The position numbers and the translations under genes were made by a program. From assembly GCA_023634235.1 (NCBI GenBank), contig JAMKCF010000009.1:5580001-5644000 (forward strand): a stretch of 64,000 bases of DNA. Direction: 5' to 3'. How positions within the stretch are numbered: the stretch's first letter is position 1; each line of letters opens with the position of its first letter. The notes below the pieces were generated by a model. It was not told the origin of the DNA and did no database searches. It was given only the letters and a program-made list of their open reading frames with translations. Origin of the DNA: Pisaster brevispinus. Its lineage: Eukaryota; Echinodermata; Asteroidea; Forcipulatida; Asteriidae. Positions 1 to 13,800 of this stretch are shown piece after piece.

Positions 1-184
1 TATATAATTTTAAAATTTGTTGTGTATTGCTTAGTGCCTCTCAGCTCTTGTCTTGTGTTTATTTGTAATTGGTAAAGTTGTTTGCCATTCTTATGCAGTT
101 GTTTTAAAAACCTTTTGCACATTAAAGCGATTTGGGCCTTTGGGCCCCCTGTTTCAAGTTTGTTTTTGTAATAAACTTTAAATT

Positions 185-470
185 GGGGTGTCGTGGCCAA
201 ACAGTCTAGGGTGGTTGACTTTTATGTAGGTTTGAATCCTGGCCTGGTCAGTCGAGACACTTGTGTCCTTGAGCAAGGCACTTCATCATAGTTGCTTCTC
301 TCCACCCATGGGTATCAGCGAGAGCTCGGGAGTAACCAACCTGTGATGGACTGGCATCCTGTCCAGGAGGAATAGAAATATTCTCAGTGGTTTAATGCCA
401 ATGAAACTAGATATAAACACCAGCCTGATGAGCCATATTGGTTCGGGATAGGATAGACTTTACTTTTAAA
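185..470 (+). mobile_element. tRNA-derived SINE (central-domain family)
   Basis: A tRNA-like head has a B-box-like GGTTTGAATCC near 230. The body block GACACTTGTGTCCTTGAGC is followed by a CTTCATCATAGTTGCTTCTC-like block. The element ends in an A-rich tail near 466. The same central block recurs at 40240 and, inverted, near 12030, so this is a dispersed family. Confidence 0.75.
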
Positions 471-2311
471 AAAACTTTTAATAAACCAGAAATCTAATAC
501 CTGTGATTCACAACACAGTGCATGGGGAAAAGGTTGACAATTTTTGGGTTCCTTTGCTGCGGTGACAACTGAGTGACAACAAACAATCTGGCCGTTTATG
601 TTTGTTCGCTTTTTAGAATTTTGTATGCAGATAAAGCACCCAGGTCATAATATCTCTGCTGTGCTTATGGCATTTTTTTGGTGAATTGCCAATTAATGTT
701 TTTCACGTGCAAGTCAGCTATTTCAAGTTGCTAGAGTGCCTGTGTCTCGCTGAGTTAAAGAGTGTGATCTGTTGTTATCGATTGCTTTCAGGGAAAATGC
801 TTTCTCCTGGAGTCCTGGGTGAACTGTGGAGGGCGCACTGTATTGTGATACGCCTGTATTGTGCCTTGTGCAGCTTTCGTTTTTTTAAATACAATTGTAC
901 ACAAACCTTGTTCTCAGACAAATTAACGTCGAGCTGAAAATGGAGAATTTCACTTATTGCTGTCCCTACATCATCTGTAAAGGTCTTCCCATTTTGTAAT
1001 TATAAAAACTTGGAAGTAAAGCAGCTTTTGTACAAACTATGCACTTTCTCCATATGCACTGTAAGAAGTCAACTAGGGTTATAGGCAAAGCATTGAATAA
1101 AATTTAACCTCTAAAAGTTTGTTTGAAGTGTTGTAAGTTTAAGTTAAGTGACTACGAAGTGAATTTTAAGCCCTGCATGGTTACTTCACAGGGTGTTGTG
1201 AGTGTCTTACAAATTTAAGCACCAGCTATCTTGTGTCTGCTGTTTATTGATTGGATATAGTTCTGGATTTAAACGTGCCTGGGGTGGGGGGGGAGACTAA
1301 ACAGTAGCGGAGGGTATCATAAGTTGGATTGGATTTTGGGATAACTTTGTATGCACTGACCCTCGTAGGTCAATAACGATTTGTTAGAAAATCTTCTATC
1401 GATTTATTTCAGATACAAATGTATATGTAGGGTTTACATATAGAGCATCATAAGCTGATAACTTGTGCATGTAAGTTGTAAGTGTACATTGTACAATTTC
1501 TCCCAGTGAACACAGCTTATGTGGGCTTATTAACTTGTAAGCTGAAATGCACACAATTTAAGATAAAATACAGTACAAGTGTTGGTAAAGTAATGTGGGT
1601 GAAAATTGCACCCGTTAAATCCAGACTCCCCTTTTTCTTTAAAACAAAAACATTGAAAACATGTTGTTTTAAGGGGAAATTTTTTTTCTTCAAATTGTTT
1701 GTCTACATTTAATTTTATTTTAAAACCCCGTAAATCCGCCTAAATATAAATTGAAAAGTTATTTTGAAGGAAAAGAAACGTAATCTTTTTTTCTTCTGCA
1801 TTTTTGTATTACATAACTTTGCAGCCCTCTCTGAGGAAACACTCACAAATTGCAATTTGTCTTTTAAAAATAGCACTTTAAGATACTGGTATTAATAAAA
1901 TTTGTGTTATGTATGAGCTTTGTAAAGTGTACTGTCAATACATTGTACAATACATTACATTTATTTTGTATCAGGATGGTGCAAAGTAACACAAACAAAG
2001 CAAACATTTAAATCCAAGTTAAAAAAACAAAACTACATTTTGTTAATAATACTTAAGCTCTGAATGGAAATGTCAACTTCTTTGTACATGTTTACATGGT
2101 ACATTTACATGTATTTTTCATACAAACGTGTCAGTGAAAAAACATTGTACTTGTATCTTTTACAATAGCAGACTGTTAGGCGCGAGTTTGAAATTGTCAA
2201 AAATATTATATTTCGCTTAAAGTAGCCTGGATAAACACACAAAACAAGTCTGCGACGAGATTCAAAGTTTTTGCAACTGAGCATTTTCGTGCAAGATATA
2301 TATTTTTTTTC

Positions 2312-2383
2312 AAAATCGAAATACAACACTTTTGTAAAATCAAGATACAACGCTTTTTCAAAATCGAGATACAATGTTTTTGC
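2312..2383. repeat. 24-bp minisatellite, 3 copies
   Basis: Three head-to-tail units of 24 bp starting AAAATCGAAATACAACAC at 2312, 2336 and 2360, differing by a few bases, with a degenerate partial copy just upstream. On the minus strand they encode a fortuitous octapeptide repeat (YLDFEKAL, YLDFTKVL, YFDFEKKY). Confidence 0.85.
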
Positions 2384-4175
2384 ACTGATGCAAAGATACT
2401 CTATTGCTTAAATTTCCAATGAAAGATGTTTGAATCAAGCTACATCACAGCTCACTGATATTCTTTAGCCATAGTATTCTACCACCAGAAAGTATAATGG
2501 CAAACTGTGCTCAATATAATTGGTACACTATCTCTGATTGGTTTCATGAATTGCTCATGCATGGAACTGTGTTGGCATTGTATGGTTTTTGGGTTGCACT
2601 TTCTAGCAGCTGTCTTTTTTTTCCACTGTCTATCTAATCCTCAGCCTCAGGGTATGTTTCTTTTCTCTTGTAAATCTTTCCTGAACTTTCTGGTGAAACC
2701 CACTGTTGACTTCAATTCTCACCAGTATATTGTTCTCTGAAATGTAGCCTTGTCCTATGTATTTTGGTCCATTGTAACTTGTAAGAAGAGAAAGCTAGTA
2801 ATGGGAGAAAGATTTAGGCGGGTTTTATTCATTTGACCGTGACCAAAGGAAGCTTGCTGAATGATTGAAACCACCCAAAATAGAAGAGTTTGATGTTACA
2901 AGGCCCGTGTAATATGATTCATACACTGGGAGAAAGGTAGTTTAATTAACCTTGTTTGGAGAATCAAGTTGCATTGTCTGTCCAACTCAAACTTCTGTTT
3001 GGAAGAGTTTCTCTTACAAAATATAACTCAAATTTAATGTTAGAGTCTGGAACCAAGGTATGTTTATGTACCTGTATAGAAGTTGAAATTTAAGGATAAA
3101 AAGTAATACACTCACAGTGATCATTTGAACAACAATCTCTGCTTTGAAAGTTACAGCAATTTTGTGTTAATTATGAAAAAAACTTTTCTCGACAGAAGAA
3201 CTGGTTCACTAACATTTTCTAAGTGTGTTTGTTTATTAGTAACCCTGATATGTTGGCAAACTTAATCCCCTTACTAAAACCATTATTAAAACACAATTCT
3301 TGAAACATAAGGAAACTGGAACAATGACTCCCTGTGGGTCTCGCCCAGACCAAGTTCAGTCGTCTCAAATGATTACTTTAGTATAACTTGATCCTTGTTT
3401 GTGTACACAGTGTGCTTGGCAGTGTCCCTCAAAATATAGGTACATGTAACTTGACTTAAACCCGTCATTTTGGTGGGTATCGTATCCAACAATGTACTAT
3501 TGACATTTCTATGTAGTGTTTACTCTACGTGAAAAGTAAACATTTTAATATTCTAGAACACCTGGGTTTGTGCACCCCGAAATATCTGCCATTCAACATT
3601 TTGGGATGCGTTGATGTGGTTTTGGGTAATGGAGATGTTGGTCTGCTTTTGGTAGCTCATTATGACATGCTGGATAAGTCCCAAAAATTCTGTCAAATCT
3701 TTGAAGAAGATTCCTCCTTCTTGTGGGTGTATCTGTGGAAGCGATGAAGATGATGCTGCTTATACGAACGTATCGCAGAATGGAGGTAGGGTCCTTAAGC
3801 AATCAGGTTGACAAAAAAGTTCAGAGTTGTTTTAAATTCTGCTCATTCATAAAAATTTCTTTTTGTAGGTCGAGAAGTGTATCTTTTTGAAACTAAATTT
3901 AGAGCAACTGTGGAGGGTGAACAGATTTAATCGATAGAAATGATAACCCTGTCTTTGTATAGATGTTTAAGTGTCTTGCTACAGGCTTAAACTATTTTGC
4001 TTAAACTAGGAAAAATCTCGCATAGCAGACAAATGTTACCTGGTCAAATGTAGAGCTACATTTTACCAGTTAAATCTCTTTGAGACTGGTTCCTCTGGCT
4101 CTGCTTAATGAAGCATGGTAAATTTGTTACATATTTTCCACTGGTCTTTGGAACTTGGCACAAATCTACATCGAG

Positions 4176-4205
4176 ATCAATCAATCAATCAATCGATCAA
4201 AAATC
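4176..4205. repeat. (ATCA)n microsatellite
   Basis: A run of ATCA units with one G substitution, followed by a fragment TTTATAAAGTGCC typical of the dispersed repeats in this window. Confidence 0.8.
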
Positions 4206-6228
4206 ATTTATAAAGTGCCAAAATTAAAAGTGATGAAAAATCTTGTAAACTGCCATTTATAACAACCCAATATTGACTAAAAAGTTTTTGTATTCTTTTT
4301 ACTTCGGAAAGTTCAGGTAAATTTTTTTTTGCTAATCACCCGCTTCGGTACTCGGCCCCTTTTACGAAGCGCAATATTTACACAGTGCAGTGATTTTGAG
4401 TAGCTAACCTGTTTGTGAATGTTGATTCACAAATAACCAGCAGGAGTTGTTGCCCCGGAAATTTAGTTGAACAAGGTCAAGTATTCCCAGTCCTTTTGAG
4501 TTATCATTTGCAGAAACATTCAAGTGTCTTCACAATTGGAATAATAGCTGTCGTAGTCTGAGCACCAACTGCCACCTGTTTTAGCACCCGGTACTGTTAG
4601 GAAAACATAGAGAAACTATAACTTGTCTGATATATTATGCTTGAATTTGAAGTGAGTTTACAGCGTGCAGTTTTTTTTTTTTACAAGGTGTGTGTTTTTT
4701 TGTAAAGAGTTTGCCCAAAAATGTTTTGGAACTTTTGTTCATCACAAATGCTTGATGGAAGAGTGAGTAGTCAACCAAGTACGAAGCAATAAAAGAACCT
4801 TGATCCTGAAATTGTAATTGCCTGCATACATTTGTATAATTTATGAACATGCATTTAGTAGATATTCCAGATTATCAAATAGTAAGAATGGTTGGCACTA
4901 TCTCAGAAGTTTTTTCAAAGGTCGCTTCCCACATTATTATTTTTTTCAAGATCAGGTATGATGTTCATCCTACTTTAATCTTCTGGTTTGTTTTCAAGTA
5001 AAAAGTACAAGATAACTTCTAAATAGCCTGAAAATGTCTATAGCCTATACTCCATTACTTTTTTGTTAAATTAACTGTGTCTCATTTATATGTTTTTAGA
5101 GTAGAAGTCAAATTTCAGCTGAATAGCTAACTATAGGCTGAGTACAGAAAGTTTGGCTTCGGAAGAACAAGCAGACAAACTGTATTGTGACTGCTTCCTT
5201 GCCAAGTTTTGCTCAAAACTTTTAAAAGAAGAATTTCCCGCCACTTTAAGACACTAGTTACAGGTACAGTTCAGAAAACATTTTGGGTGCCGTCTCTGGC
5301 CCTTCCTATGGTTAATGTTTAGGCTGACCTGTGCGCACAGACCACACACCCCACGGTCCAAGTTGGTCACACTTTCAGTGTAAATGGAGGGAGGAATACG
5401 TGGAGTTCGTTCATTAGTCCATGGTCACAGTCCGTGTGGTCAGCAAGGTCGTGTTTGACAACAGACACCATAGCAACCTATTGCCTTGACAACTATATCA
5501 GTTTACAGGTTGTTATGGGACAGAGTGACTTTAGGGGGCTGCAGCTGTTGAGGTTGTCCCAATTGACAGCCTAGGGTGTGTAACTGCTTTTAATGATTGA
5601 CTCTGTCATTATATTTGGAAAATGATTTAATCAATGAAACTGTTTAAATTCACTTGCTGGTTTGGTCATGGTTTGATCTCAGAGTTGTAATCTGAGAGGC
5701 TGATGATTATGAAAGTGAAGTGATTTTCGGGGGACAATACAGGGCTTGAAGTTGAAATTAACACTGGACTGCAGGCCTGAGGCCAGTGATCTTAGCATTG
5801 GGCTTGGCTTGACAAGTCCGGCGGTCTTGTGTTTTTGTTCAAATGTTGGCTTTCAGTCTGATCAAAATTGTTCAATTCTGTTGAGTATTGAAGAGTACTT
5901 ACCCATAATACAAATAAGATGAATCTTCTTTTAGAGCTTGTTCAAATTAAAACATTTAAAATGTTAAACTGTGTAGGTGTTTTTTGTCTAGACTCTCACC
6001 TCTCAATTCTGGTCTTGCAAAATAAAACCTAGGGTCCAGCAAACATTTTGAGTTACAAGCCTAGTGGATTTTGCTCTAAATTTGAGCCCTGCAATGCTTG
6101 ACCTTCCTTCCTCCATGGCTTGACCAACTGTTGTTTTACTACACTGCAGTAAACTCCATCAAAAGTCAAGAAGGATAAAGCAAAAGAAAACAAAAACACA
6201 CAGATTTAACTCATTTATATTTAGCAAT

Positions 6229-6320
6229 AAACCACCAGGGAAACTGACTGGGTAAATTTTAATTTGATTTTTGGGTGAGCAAAGAAAAATTGACCAGTAA
6301 TTTGTTTTGTTCAACCCCAA
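6229..6320 (-). mobile_element. SINE 3' tail fragment
   Basis: On the minus strand this carries the tail AAATTTACCCAGTCAGTTTC and the body TCAATTTTTCTTTGCTCA of the tRNA-derived family seen intact at 28637 and 59981. The tRNA head is missing, so it is truncated. Confidence 0.6.
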
Positions 6321-8404
6321 AAATTCACTTATATTTACTTTTATGTGTTTCTCTTCATTGTTTAGTTTCTTGCATTACATTTTAATGCACCGCCTTGCGT
6401 TAATATTTTACTGAATCCAATTAGTTACTTTTTATTGATGGAATTGACTAGCACTCTGTGCTCACAGCCTCACACATTATCTTCCTGTTGTTGAAACCAA
6501 CACACAATGGGCTTTTGAAGCACATCAGCCATAACAGACTGTAAATTACCATTGTCATGTCCGTCCAGTAATTGTATTGCAATCTAGGGAGAATGCTATT
6601 GGTGGCTGTGGTTTTGCTTGGGCTCAAAAATGAGATGCATGACATTTTGATATTATTGAAAGCCTGTCTCAATGACGTGTGTGGGTTGGACTAAAGTACA
6701 TTAGTATAAAATGTGTGCATTTGTGAAAACAGAAGCCCTTAGAATTATTTGTTGCACAGACATTGTGAGTAATACTTTTGCAGTCACTGGCAGGTGGTTT
6801 GTCATAGATCGTGATTTTATGTGAATGTTTTAGTATTTTGTTGCTTAAACTCTTCCATTAGATTTTCCTTATGTTGTTTGACTTTGACTGTAAATGTGAC
6901 CTTTTTTAGAACAAGAAATATGCTGTGGCTGTAAAGATTGGGCAAGCTTTTTTTGGACTTTCGTTTTCTGGTCTTATCACTTCTTTCAACCTGTTTTTTT
7001 GTTTGTTTTTGTTTTTGTTTAGCTAATAAAACCTTCATTTGGACTTCCACAGATTATGATGAAACTAGGTTGACCCCCTGGACTGGTCTGGTTTATTCTT
7101 CCCTTGTCTTTCATGCCTCATCGCATGACAAATTACGTGATCCATATTTTTAAAATAATAAACCTCCAGACGGTTGTTGACTTGAAATTTGAACTGCAGA
7201 CGCTCATAAAGATTTAGAGCAGTATTCAAAACAATCGGTCGGTCTTTGTAGATGACACAGCAGGGAGAATTTCCATTGTTTTTTTAGTGGTAAAAATGTT
7301 AGCTCTTCAATTGGAAGATTTGCTCTTATCATGGATCCATGCTTTTATTAACTGACTAAGACTGATATTGCCTTCATTTTCACCTTGTGTAAATAGTACC
7401 CATTAGCCTTGTCACCTATCTATAGTGCACAGATTTACTCCAGGGTTTGTGTACCATTCAGAATACGCTTCAGGAGGTCTCAATGGGCTTAAAGATAGAT
7501 TCAACCTAGAGTCATTTCTAGGCACTGAATGTGTATGCGTAGGAGTCCATGTACAATAGTGTGTGTAGCGTCTGTTGTGGTGTTGAATTACAGTACATTT
7601 ACCTGGACCTACACTGGTAGACTGTTTGGTATGTGATCTCAGATCATACACAGACCCAGTACACACCCTACACTGCAGTCACTGTAGGAGCTGCTTCCTT
7701 GCTGGAAAACACACCCCAAAACTTTGGGAAACAAGTGTCTACTTTCCCCCTCTGGAAGGTCTTGCAGGTCTTGTTGGACTATATTGATTATTTTTGCTTG
7801 GAACCAATGGATGTATTGGAATACCACAGGAGAAGTCACAACCGTTGTACAACAAGTGCACTCCTTGTGGGATTAATACTGCCCTATTGATGTACCATGG
7901 AACAACGGCGTAGAAAGCTGCAAGGTTGGTTGGTTTGAGATGCTTTTAAGTGCCATGCATTCATACCTGTCACTTAGTCTGTTTTGCACATGGAGGTAGT
8001 TTGCAGGTTGCCTTACAAATGGTTTTGGTGGTTTGATTAGGGTCAGTGGTTTTATCTAGGGATGCAATGTTCACTCTTATTCTTAGTAGAGTGGAAGATC
8101 TTAGATGATGCATGAACTGTGACATGGAGCGAGGAATGAACCATGTTTGCATTAGCCACTGTCCTGCCTGTTTTCTTTTCGCACATACTGACAGTGAAGT
8201 CTACATTTATACTCACCACACAGCAAACAGTAGGCCTACTTTATGTTTCAGCTAGAGAAGTAGTGCATAGCATTGGCAAGTGCCAAAATGTGTAAGGTCA
8301 ATTTAGCTCAAGTACCTACAGTAAACACTTACAGCATAAGCTTCTTACATTATATGTCAAAAATTATTATACTGGGGTAGTAGTAGTAAGCTTGTACGTG
8401 TTTT

Positions 8405-8590
8405 CAGCGTTCCCCTTAAACACTACAGTGGTCTGCTGGCCAGTTGCTAGTTAAAAAAGCTAGAGAACCAGTGACAATCTGAGGAACAGTCAAAACCTGA
8501 GGACCAGTCAAATAGGAAAGCTGGTGGACAAGTGACATGATATGCTAACTGGTCCTCGTGGCTAGTCACTGAAAAAGTTAATTTTCATGA
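8405..8590. repeat. Dispersed repeat fragment with internal GGACCAGTCAAA units
   Basis: Several imperfect internal copies of an AACCAGTGACAA / GGACCAGTCAAA motif, with an end reading GGCTAGTCACTGAAAAAGTT. The same end recurs inverted at 44783-44845, showing this is a family. Confidence 0.45.
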
Positions 8591-8887
8591 TTTCCTTTAT
8601 GAATTATACAATGTGTATAAACAAGCATGATATTCTTTCTACTTTAGTCTGATTTTGATTTTGTTTTGCCCTTGGAAAAATCATAAAAACTGAAAAGACT
8701 ATTAAAGCCTATCATGTTTTCGTGTAGGTCTGTAGGTCAGCTCTTCTACTCAGTAAAATTAACCAACTTTTTTTTCAAGGACCAAATATCATGCCCGAAG
8801 AAGTAAGTTTGTTCTCATGGCTGTCAGCAAACTTCTCTTTCATTTGAGGTTCGGCAGTTTTTATGAGAAAACAAAACATATATAACG

Positions 8888-8945
8888 TGCAATTTTTATT
8901 ACGCTTTATCTACTGGTGCCTCAAAGTCAAAGCGCTCATTATGTT
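8888..8945. repeat. Dispersed repeat fragment (TTATTACGCTTTATCTACTGGTGCCTCAAAG-type)
   Basis: Short fragment with CTACTGGTGCCTCAAAGTCA. A related copy lies at 11622-11690 (CTACAGGTGTCTCAGAGCAC). I cannot name the family; both are small. Confidence 0.4.
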
Positions 8946-10785
8946 TTTATGACCGATAGGCTCTATATACAGTGTTATTTTAAATGATGGTATACTGTAC
9001 ATGTAGGGCAGTGTTATTTTGTCTGATCAGACCCATTGATACAACACTTTGTAAGGGTTTACAAGGTGCTTGACAATGCTATCTGCAGCCAACCGATCAA
9101 GGTGCTTTGGGGACCTCAGTATACAAACGGACAGGAGTGGCTTTGATTTAAAAAAACCAATACCATAAAACGAAAATAAAAATACACACAGTTATACCCA
9201 ATTTACCCCAATTCATCTTAGTTTTTACAAAGTGACAGATGTGTTTCTAAAGTATGAAATAAGGATTGAAAAAATACTGGCTTTTGTGTATGACTCAAGA
9301 ATGCAGCTTTATTTTGATAGTAAAGAAAAATCAAATATAAAACAGTAAGCAGTCTAAAAAAAAAAAGGCAAAATTGTTCAATCTGAAACAGGATTTTCTA
9401 AAAATACATGTGCGTATCTTTGGCTGTAGGGTTTATTCGTCACTTTGTAAAAATGACAAATTATTAATCAATATATGTCTTGAAATTTCCACTGGTTACT
9501 GTTGTCAACAATTGTTTGCTGAAAAAGTAAGGTATTTTTATTAAAGTAAATTGTTCACAAAATAATTTAAGAATGCAAGATTTTGAAAAATGTTGCGTTC
9601 TCTTAAAATGTTAGCTTGGCACATGCTCATGTTTTTCATCGTCCATTTTGTGCAGCTTCATCACTGTAGACCAATGTGCTTGTACCGTGGTCATGGTCTG
9701 GTGGCATTGCAACAACATCAGAATTTGCATAAAATAATTAAAGTAAACTTAAAAATATGTTTCTGTAAATGTAACACTGGCATGAAAAAAACCGAGGAAC
9801 ATTGGAAAGAGCTGCACAATACAAAGCAGTGCAGCCTCTATTATAGTTGTACACTGTACGTACGTTTAAAATCAGACAGCATTGTATTGACTGCGGTTTA
9901 TACAGTCTTGATGTACATTTACATGTACTGTACTTGCCACATTGACATTGTACTATAAAATAGGGTGAGGCTATTATGTGGGTGAGAGTATTACGTACAG
10001 CGTCGTAAATTCACATTGGGGATAGAGTGGGGGGGGAAGGAGGTGGCAAAGAAAAAAAACAAAACAAGCAACAACATAGGAACACAATAATTTATAGGAA
10101 AAAGCTATGGGAGAATAGAGCCAATTTCTGAGAATTTTAGTGCATGGATCTGGAATAACATTTTTTTGAGAGAGCAGAACTACATACATGAACTTGAAAG
10201 AACAGATGGAATAAAATAAAGGCAAATGATGAGGAGAAAAATTATTAACAATGAACAAGCAACTCATTACTCATTGAATTGTAGTTGGCACTTTATACAC
10301 ACAAAAATTAACACATGTAATAAAAAAAAAAAGCCAAAGCAAAGTAAATGATTACCAAGAATTTTGATCCTACCTTTACAATAACGATGCTTTGAAGTTC
10401 ATTTTAAAGTTATCAGATTTTTCAACTCAGTGGACTCCACAGAGTTTGAAATCTGTGAAATGAATGGTGGAGTTTAGAGTATTTTACTACAAATGAGTGC
10501 TATTTATAAACTTGTACTCTGACCTCAGACTTTCATCTGTGGCACCAATGTGTTGTAGGCTCACACCGGAATGGTTTATGGAAACTTTAATCATCAAATA
10601 TTTTGGTGGCTAAGGTAAAACGCTGTTGTTATGTCACAAGTAAGATAAGGAACTATAATGTAATTAATGCCCGTGTAAGCACTGCTACCCATAACCAGGC
10701 AGACTGTAACATGGATTAACTTTGAACCGCCAACTTTATTTTAAAAGTGTCTGCTAGTCTGTTTTCAAACTAATGGAGACTCACA

Positions 10786-10879
10786 ATGAGAAAGCATGTG
10801 ATTTCATACAGGCAACGCCAACAACAGAAGTCAGTGAGATTTGATCCCTATGTGGACATAAATACTTTACACTCGGAAC
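10786..10879 (+). CDS. SYNE1: Nesprin exon 1 (probable first coding exon), residues 1-31
   Basis: The ATG at 10786 has A at -3, and an in-frame stop lies just upstream at 10771-10773. The frame reads through to a GTAAGA donor at 10880, leaving one base that joins phase-correctly to the exon at 13155. The peptide contains SVRFDPYVDINTLHSE and then runs into HEQERVQKKTF, as expected for the residues just before a CH domain. An alternative reading is an internal exon starting at an acceptor AG at 10810-10811 in the same frame. There is no homology I can recall for this N-terminal tail, so the call rests on frame, donor and position. Confidence 0.55.
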
Positions 10880-13800
10880 GTAAGAGTACAGGTAGGTAAT
10901 GCGTTACACAAACCACAGAGCTTTTATGTAGGTCCATTCACAAACAGTGCAAACAGGGTAGGACACCAGTGTTAAGGACCCCAATGTAAAGGTTTTACCA
11001 TTTGGTGCTACCATGGCACTACCAGTACCTGGTTCGTATCCTTGATAAACAATGTGTGAAATATGGAACAAGGATCACACATTGAAATTTTTTTTTTACA
11101 AAACGATTAATTTGTTATAATGCAGTGTGAATGGTTGCTTGTGGGATTGCTGTAGTACCAATGGCGTACGTGCATGCATATAATGTATGCACATTTTATG
11201 TATGTTAAACATGAGCCCGTTTGGGCCATTAAAATTCTGAATATGTCTGAAAAAGGTTGATTTAGTACATCTTGAGACCTCTCCATCTCTATTTAGAAAA
11301 AAGCATTTGTTGCATACACTTAAGGAATATGAGGTAAATTAGGTAATCAGGTTGTGTAGCCTGGTCTGTTATATTGTACATTATAAAATATTGTGTGTAA
11401 AATAGCGGCCTTGGTTTTGTCACAGTCTGCTGCACCCTGTGCTGTTATCAAAATAAAAAATAAAATGTCTGTAATCATATAACTGACTTTGTGGTCAATG
11501 AAAGTGTCAGTCAAATACAAAATGCACTCAACCGTAATTTTAGATTTTGGATCTGTGAATTTGAAAATTTGAGGGGGATCATTCTTAGGCAGTCAGTTAC
11601 ATGTAAGTCTATTACACATGTAATAATAATAATAAAACTTGGGTCTTACATAGCGCTATATCTACAGGTGTCTCAGAGCACCTCTTTTTTTTTATGACAG
11701 CTACATGTAGGCTAAGTTTTTGGATTATGGGTTCCATTTATATAGCTTCTTGTAAGGTTAATAGACCCCTTGCATCTGAAGTCACAAGACCCAAATGGCG
11801 CCCTCACTAAGGTCAATGAAGTCCCATCATTGGTTGAGAGTTGCATGTGCGTGTGGCGCATACACTTCAGCAATGAGGGCCAATGCAAGGGATCTATTCT
11901 ACTACCAGACAAGCCAGAAACACCAGGGTAAACATCATGTACTTGTTCATACATAACACAATGTCACAGTTACTTATAACCCCTTGTGAAAGACAGAAGC
12001 AATTTTGGTAAAAGCCTTATGCTCAAGGAAACAAGTGCCCTGGTGGGGACTCGAACCTACCTTCTGACAACATCAGGTCCCAATTTCAAAGCTCTGCTTT
12101 TTAGTGCTTACCGTGAAATTCTGTGCTTATGGTTCATAGAACCACACACTTTGTAGGTTGCCAAGGATTTGGGAGTTATTACATGTATTAAAACAAATAG
12201 TGAATGCATTTTGTTCATGAATTGTTGCAGAGTATAATTGCTAGTTGAAATCTGGAATTTTCATTTCACTCAGCTTGGAATTATTCCAGACTTCACTTCG
12301 TCATTATATTCTGTGACAATGCACACTCATATTATTTGTATAATATTACGCGGTTATTATTACTACAAATGTATTTGAGTAATTATGCTTTTAATTACAT
12401 ATTGGTATTCATGTACTTGTATTGTAGATAACTTTGATTGAGAAATTCCACTCAGATAAAGTTCATTCTTGGTTATGTGGGTAAAAAAATACATTCATTG
12501 CATACTGCCATTCACATTGACCTGATCAAGTTGAATTCTGTAGCTGTACAAAAGCTGGTACCAAACCCCCAGCAGATGTTGGTCTTGTTTTAAGCTAGTG
12601 TGTCAAGTGCACACACATGGATACCCAGGCAATCACACCCCATAACTAGAAAACAAAGATAAACAAATAATGATAAACAAATAATGTATGAGGGAGGTAG
12701 TAATTTTTTGTTGGAAATATTAACTGAAATTTACCCAAATCACATATGAATGTGTCCTCTAAATAAAGGATATAATTGAAAATCCTTGAAAAAAAACCCA
12801 TAGCATGGGGCTTGATTCAAGGCATTACAGTGCATATAACTTCTAAATTTGAGAAGGCCACAGCAAACTACATACATGAAAAACAAGTTTTTAAAAGATC
12901 TACATGGCTTTCAACTTACCACACATTTAATAAAGATAACCAAACTAAAGATGGAACTCAAAAAGCAAACAAAACTCAATGTTCCATCATTGATACTCAT
13001 GGAACCCTTTTAGTTGTTATATAACATGGGGAGTCACCTGAACAATTTTCCATAAATATCAAAGTACCGGCAATGGGGAGTTATACTGATATATAAGAAA
13101 TCATTCAATTATTTGTATAACAACATTACATTCTTTTTATGTTTTTTCTTCCAGATGAACAGGAGAGGGTGCAGAAGAAGACCTTTACTAACTGGGTGAA
13201 TTCCTATCTCCGTTCATCCAAGGTGGGTATCTATTTTGCTCATATTATGATTTCAGCATCTATTGTAAGTCTGCCGTTTCACTGGTGACTGAGTGGTAAG
13301 ATTAGCAAAAGACAACATTTTTCAACAAACTTGCTTAATTTGCATTAAATCAAAGTAAATTTTAAGGAAGATTCTTACAGAATTTAAGTCCTTAGAACCC
13401 TATTAAAAGGCCATGTCACACAGGGCAATTTTTACAGGCAACTTGGACGCGACCAACTGCACTGCGTGCACAAGGAAAACTTCGGGTAGTACAAGAGACA
13501 GTTTGCTAGCTGTAACTTTCTATCCCCAAGAAGAAAAAAAAGAGAAAACTGAAAAGTGAATGAAAGTTCTTATTGGAGATTGCCTGGAAGTGGTTGCCTG
13601 AAAATTGCCTCCCATGTGACTTGGCCTTTTTAATCTCCATGGTGAGTTACTGGGATCCTTCCTCATTCTGACATTGGTTCCTACATGTACCTTCAGGATC
13701 TAACAATATCAAACACCATTTATATGGTAACTCAAAACCCACACTGTGGACTCTGATTATGGTGGTACCATAGAGAAAGGGCTGTCCTTTCTCTATGGTG

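Larger units (their letters stand above)
1..10785. other. 5' flank or upstream intron: no supported coding region
   Basis: About 10.8 kb, AT-rich, with only short chance ORFs (all under 125 codons, none with a recognisable domain or phase-compatible splice sites). It holds a SINE at the left end, a 24-bp minisatellite, an ATCA microsatellite and several repeat fragments listed separately. I see no convincing TATA box, CpG island or initiator, so the transcription start of the nesprin gene cannot be placed. Nesprin genes often have several distant promoters, so part of this may be intron of a longer isoform. Confidence 0.6.
10880..13154 (+). other. Nesprin intron 1
   Basis: 2.3 kb between the proposed first coding exon and CH1. 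It holds a repeat fragment at 11622-11690, a MITE at 11758-11903 and an inverted SINE piece near 12000-12075 that abuts a CCAATTTC repeat end. No coding is seen. Confidence 0.55.

Noticed and set aside
160..185. AATAAA near 170 as the polyadenylation signal of an upstream gene
   Set aside because: Only an isolated hexamer; no coding exon or 3' UTR structure to its left can be supported.
3630..3790. Possible upstream exon with a GTAGGG donor and a frame giving GSDEDDAAYTNVSQNGG
   Set aside because: Its leftover base does not fit the phase needed by the exon at 10812 or 13155, the upstream acceptor is unclear, and the peptide has no recognisable family.
9590..9958. 122-codon + strand ORF
   Set aside because: No domain, unusual Cys/His/Tyr-rich composition from AT-rich sequence, no splice context; it looks like chance.
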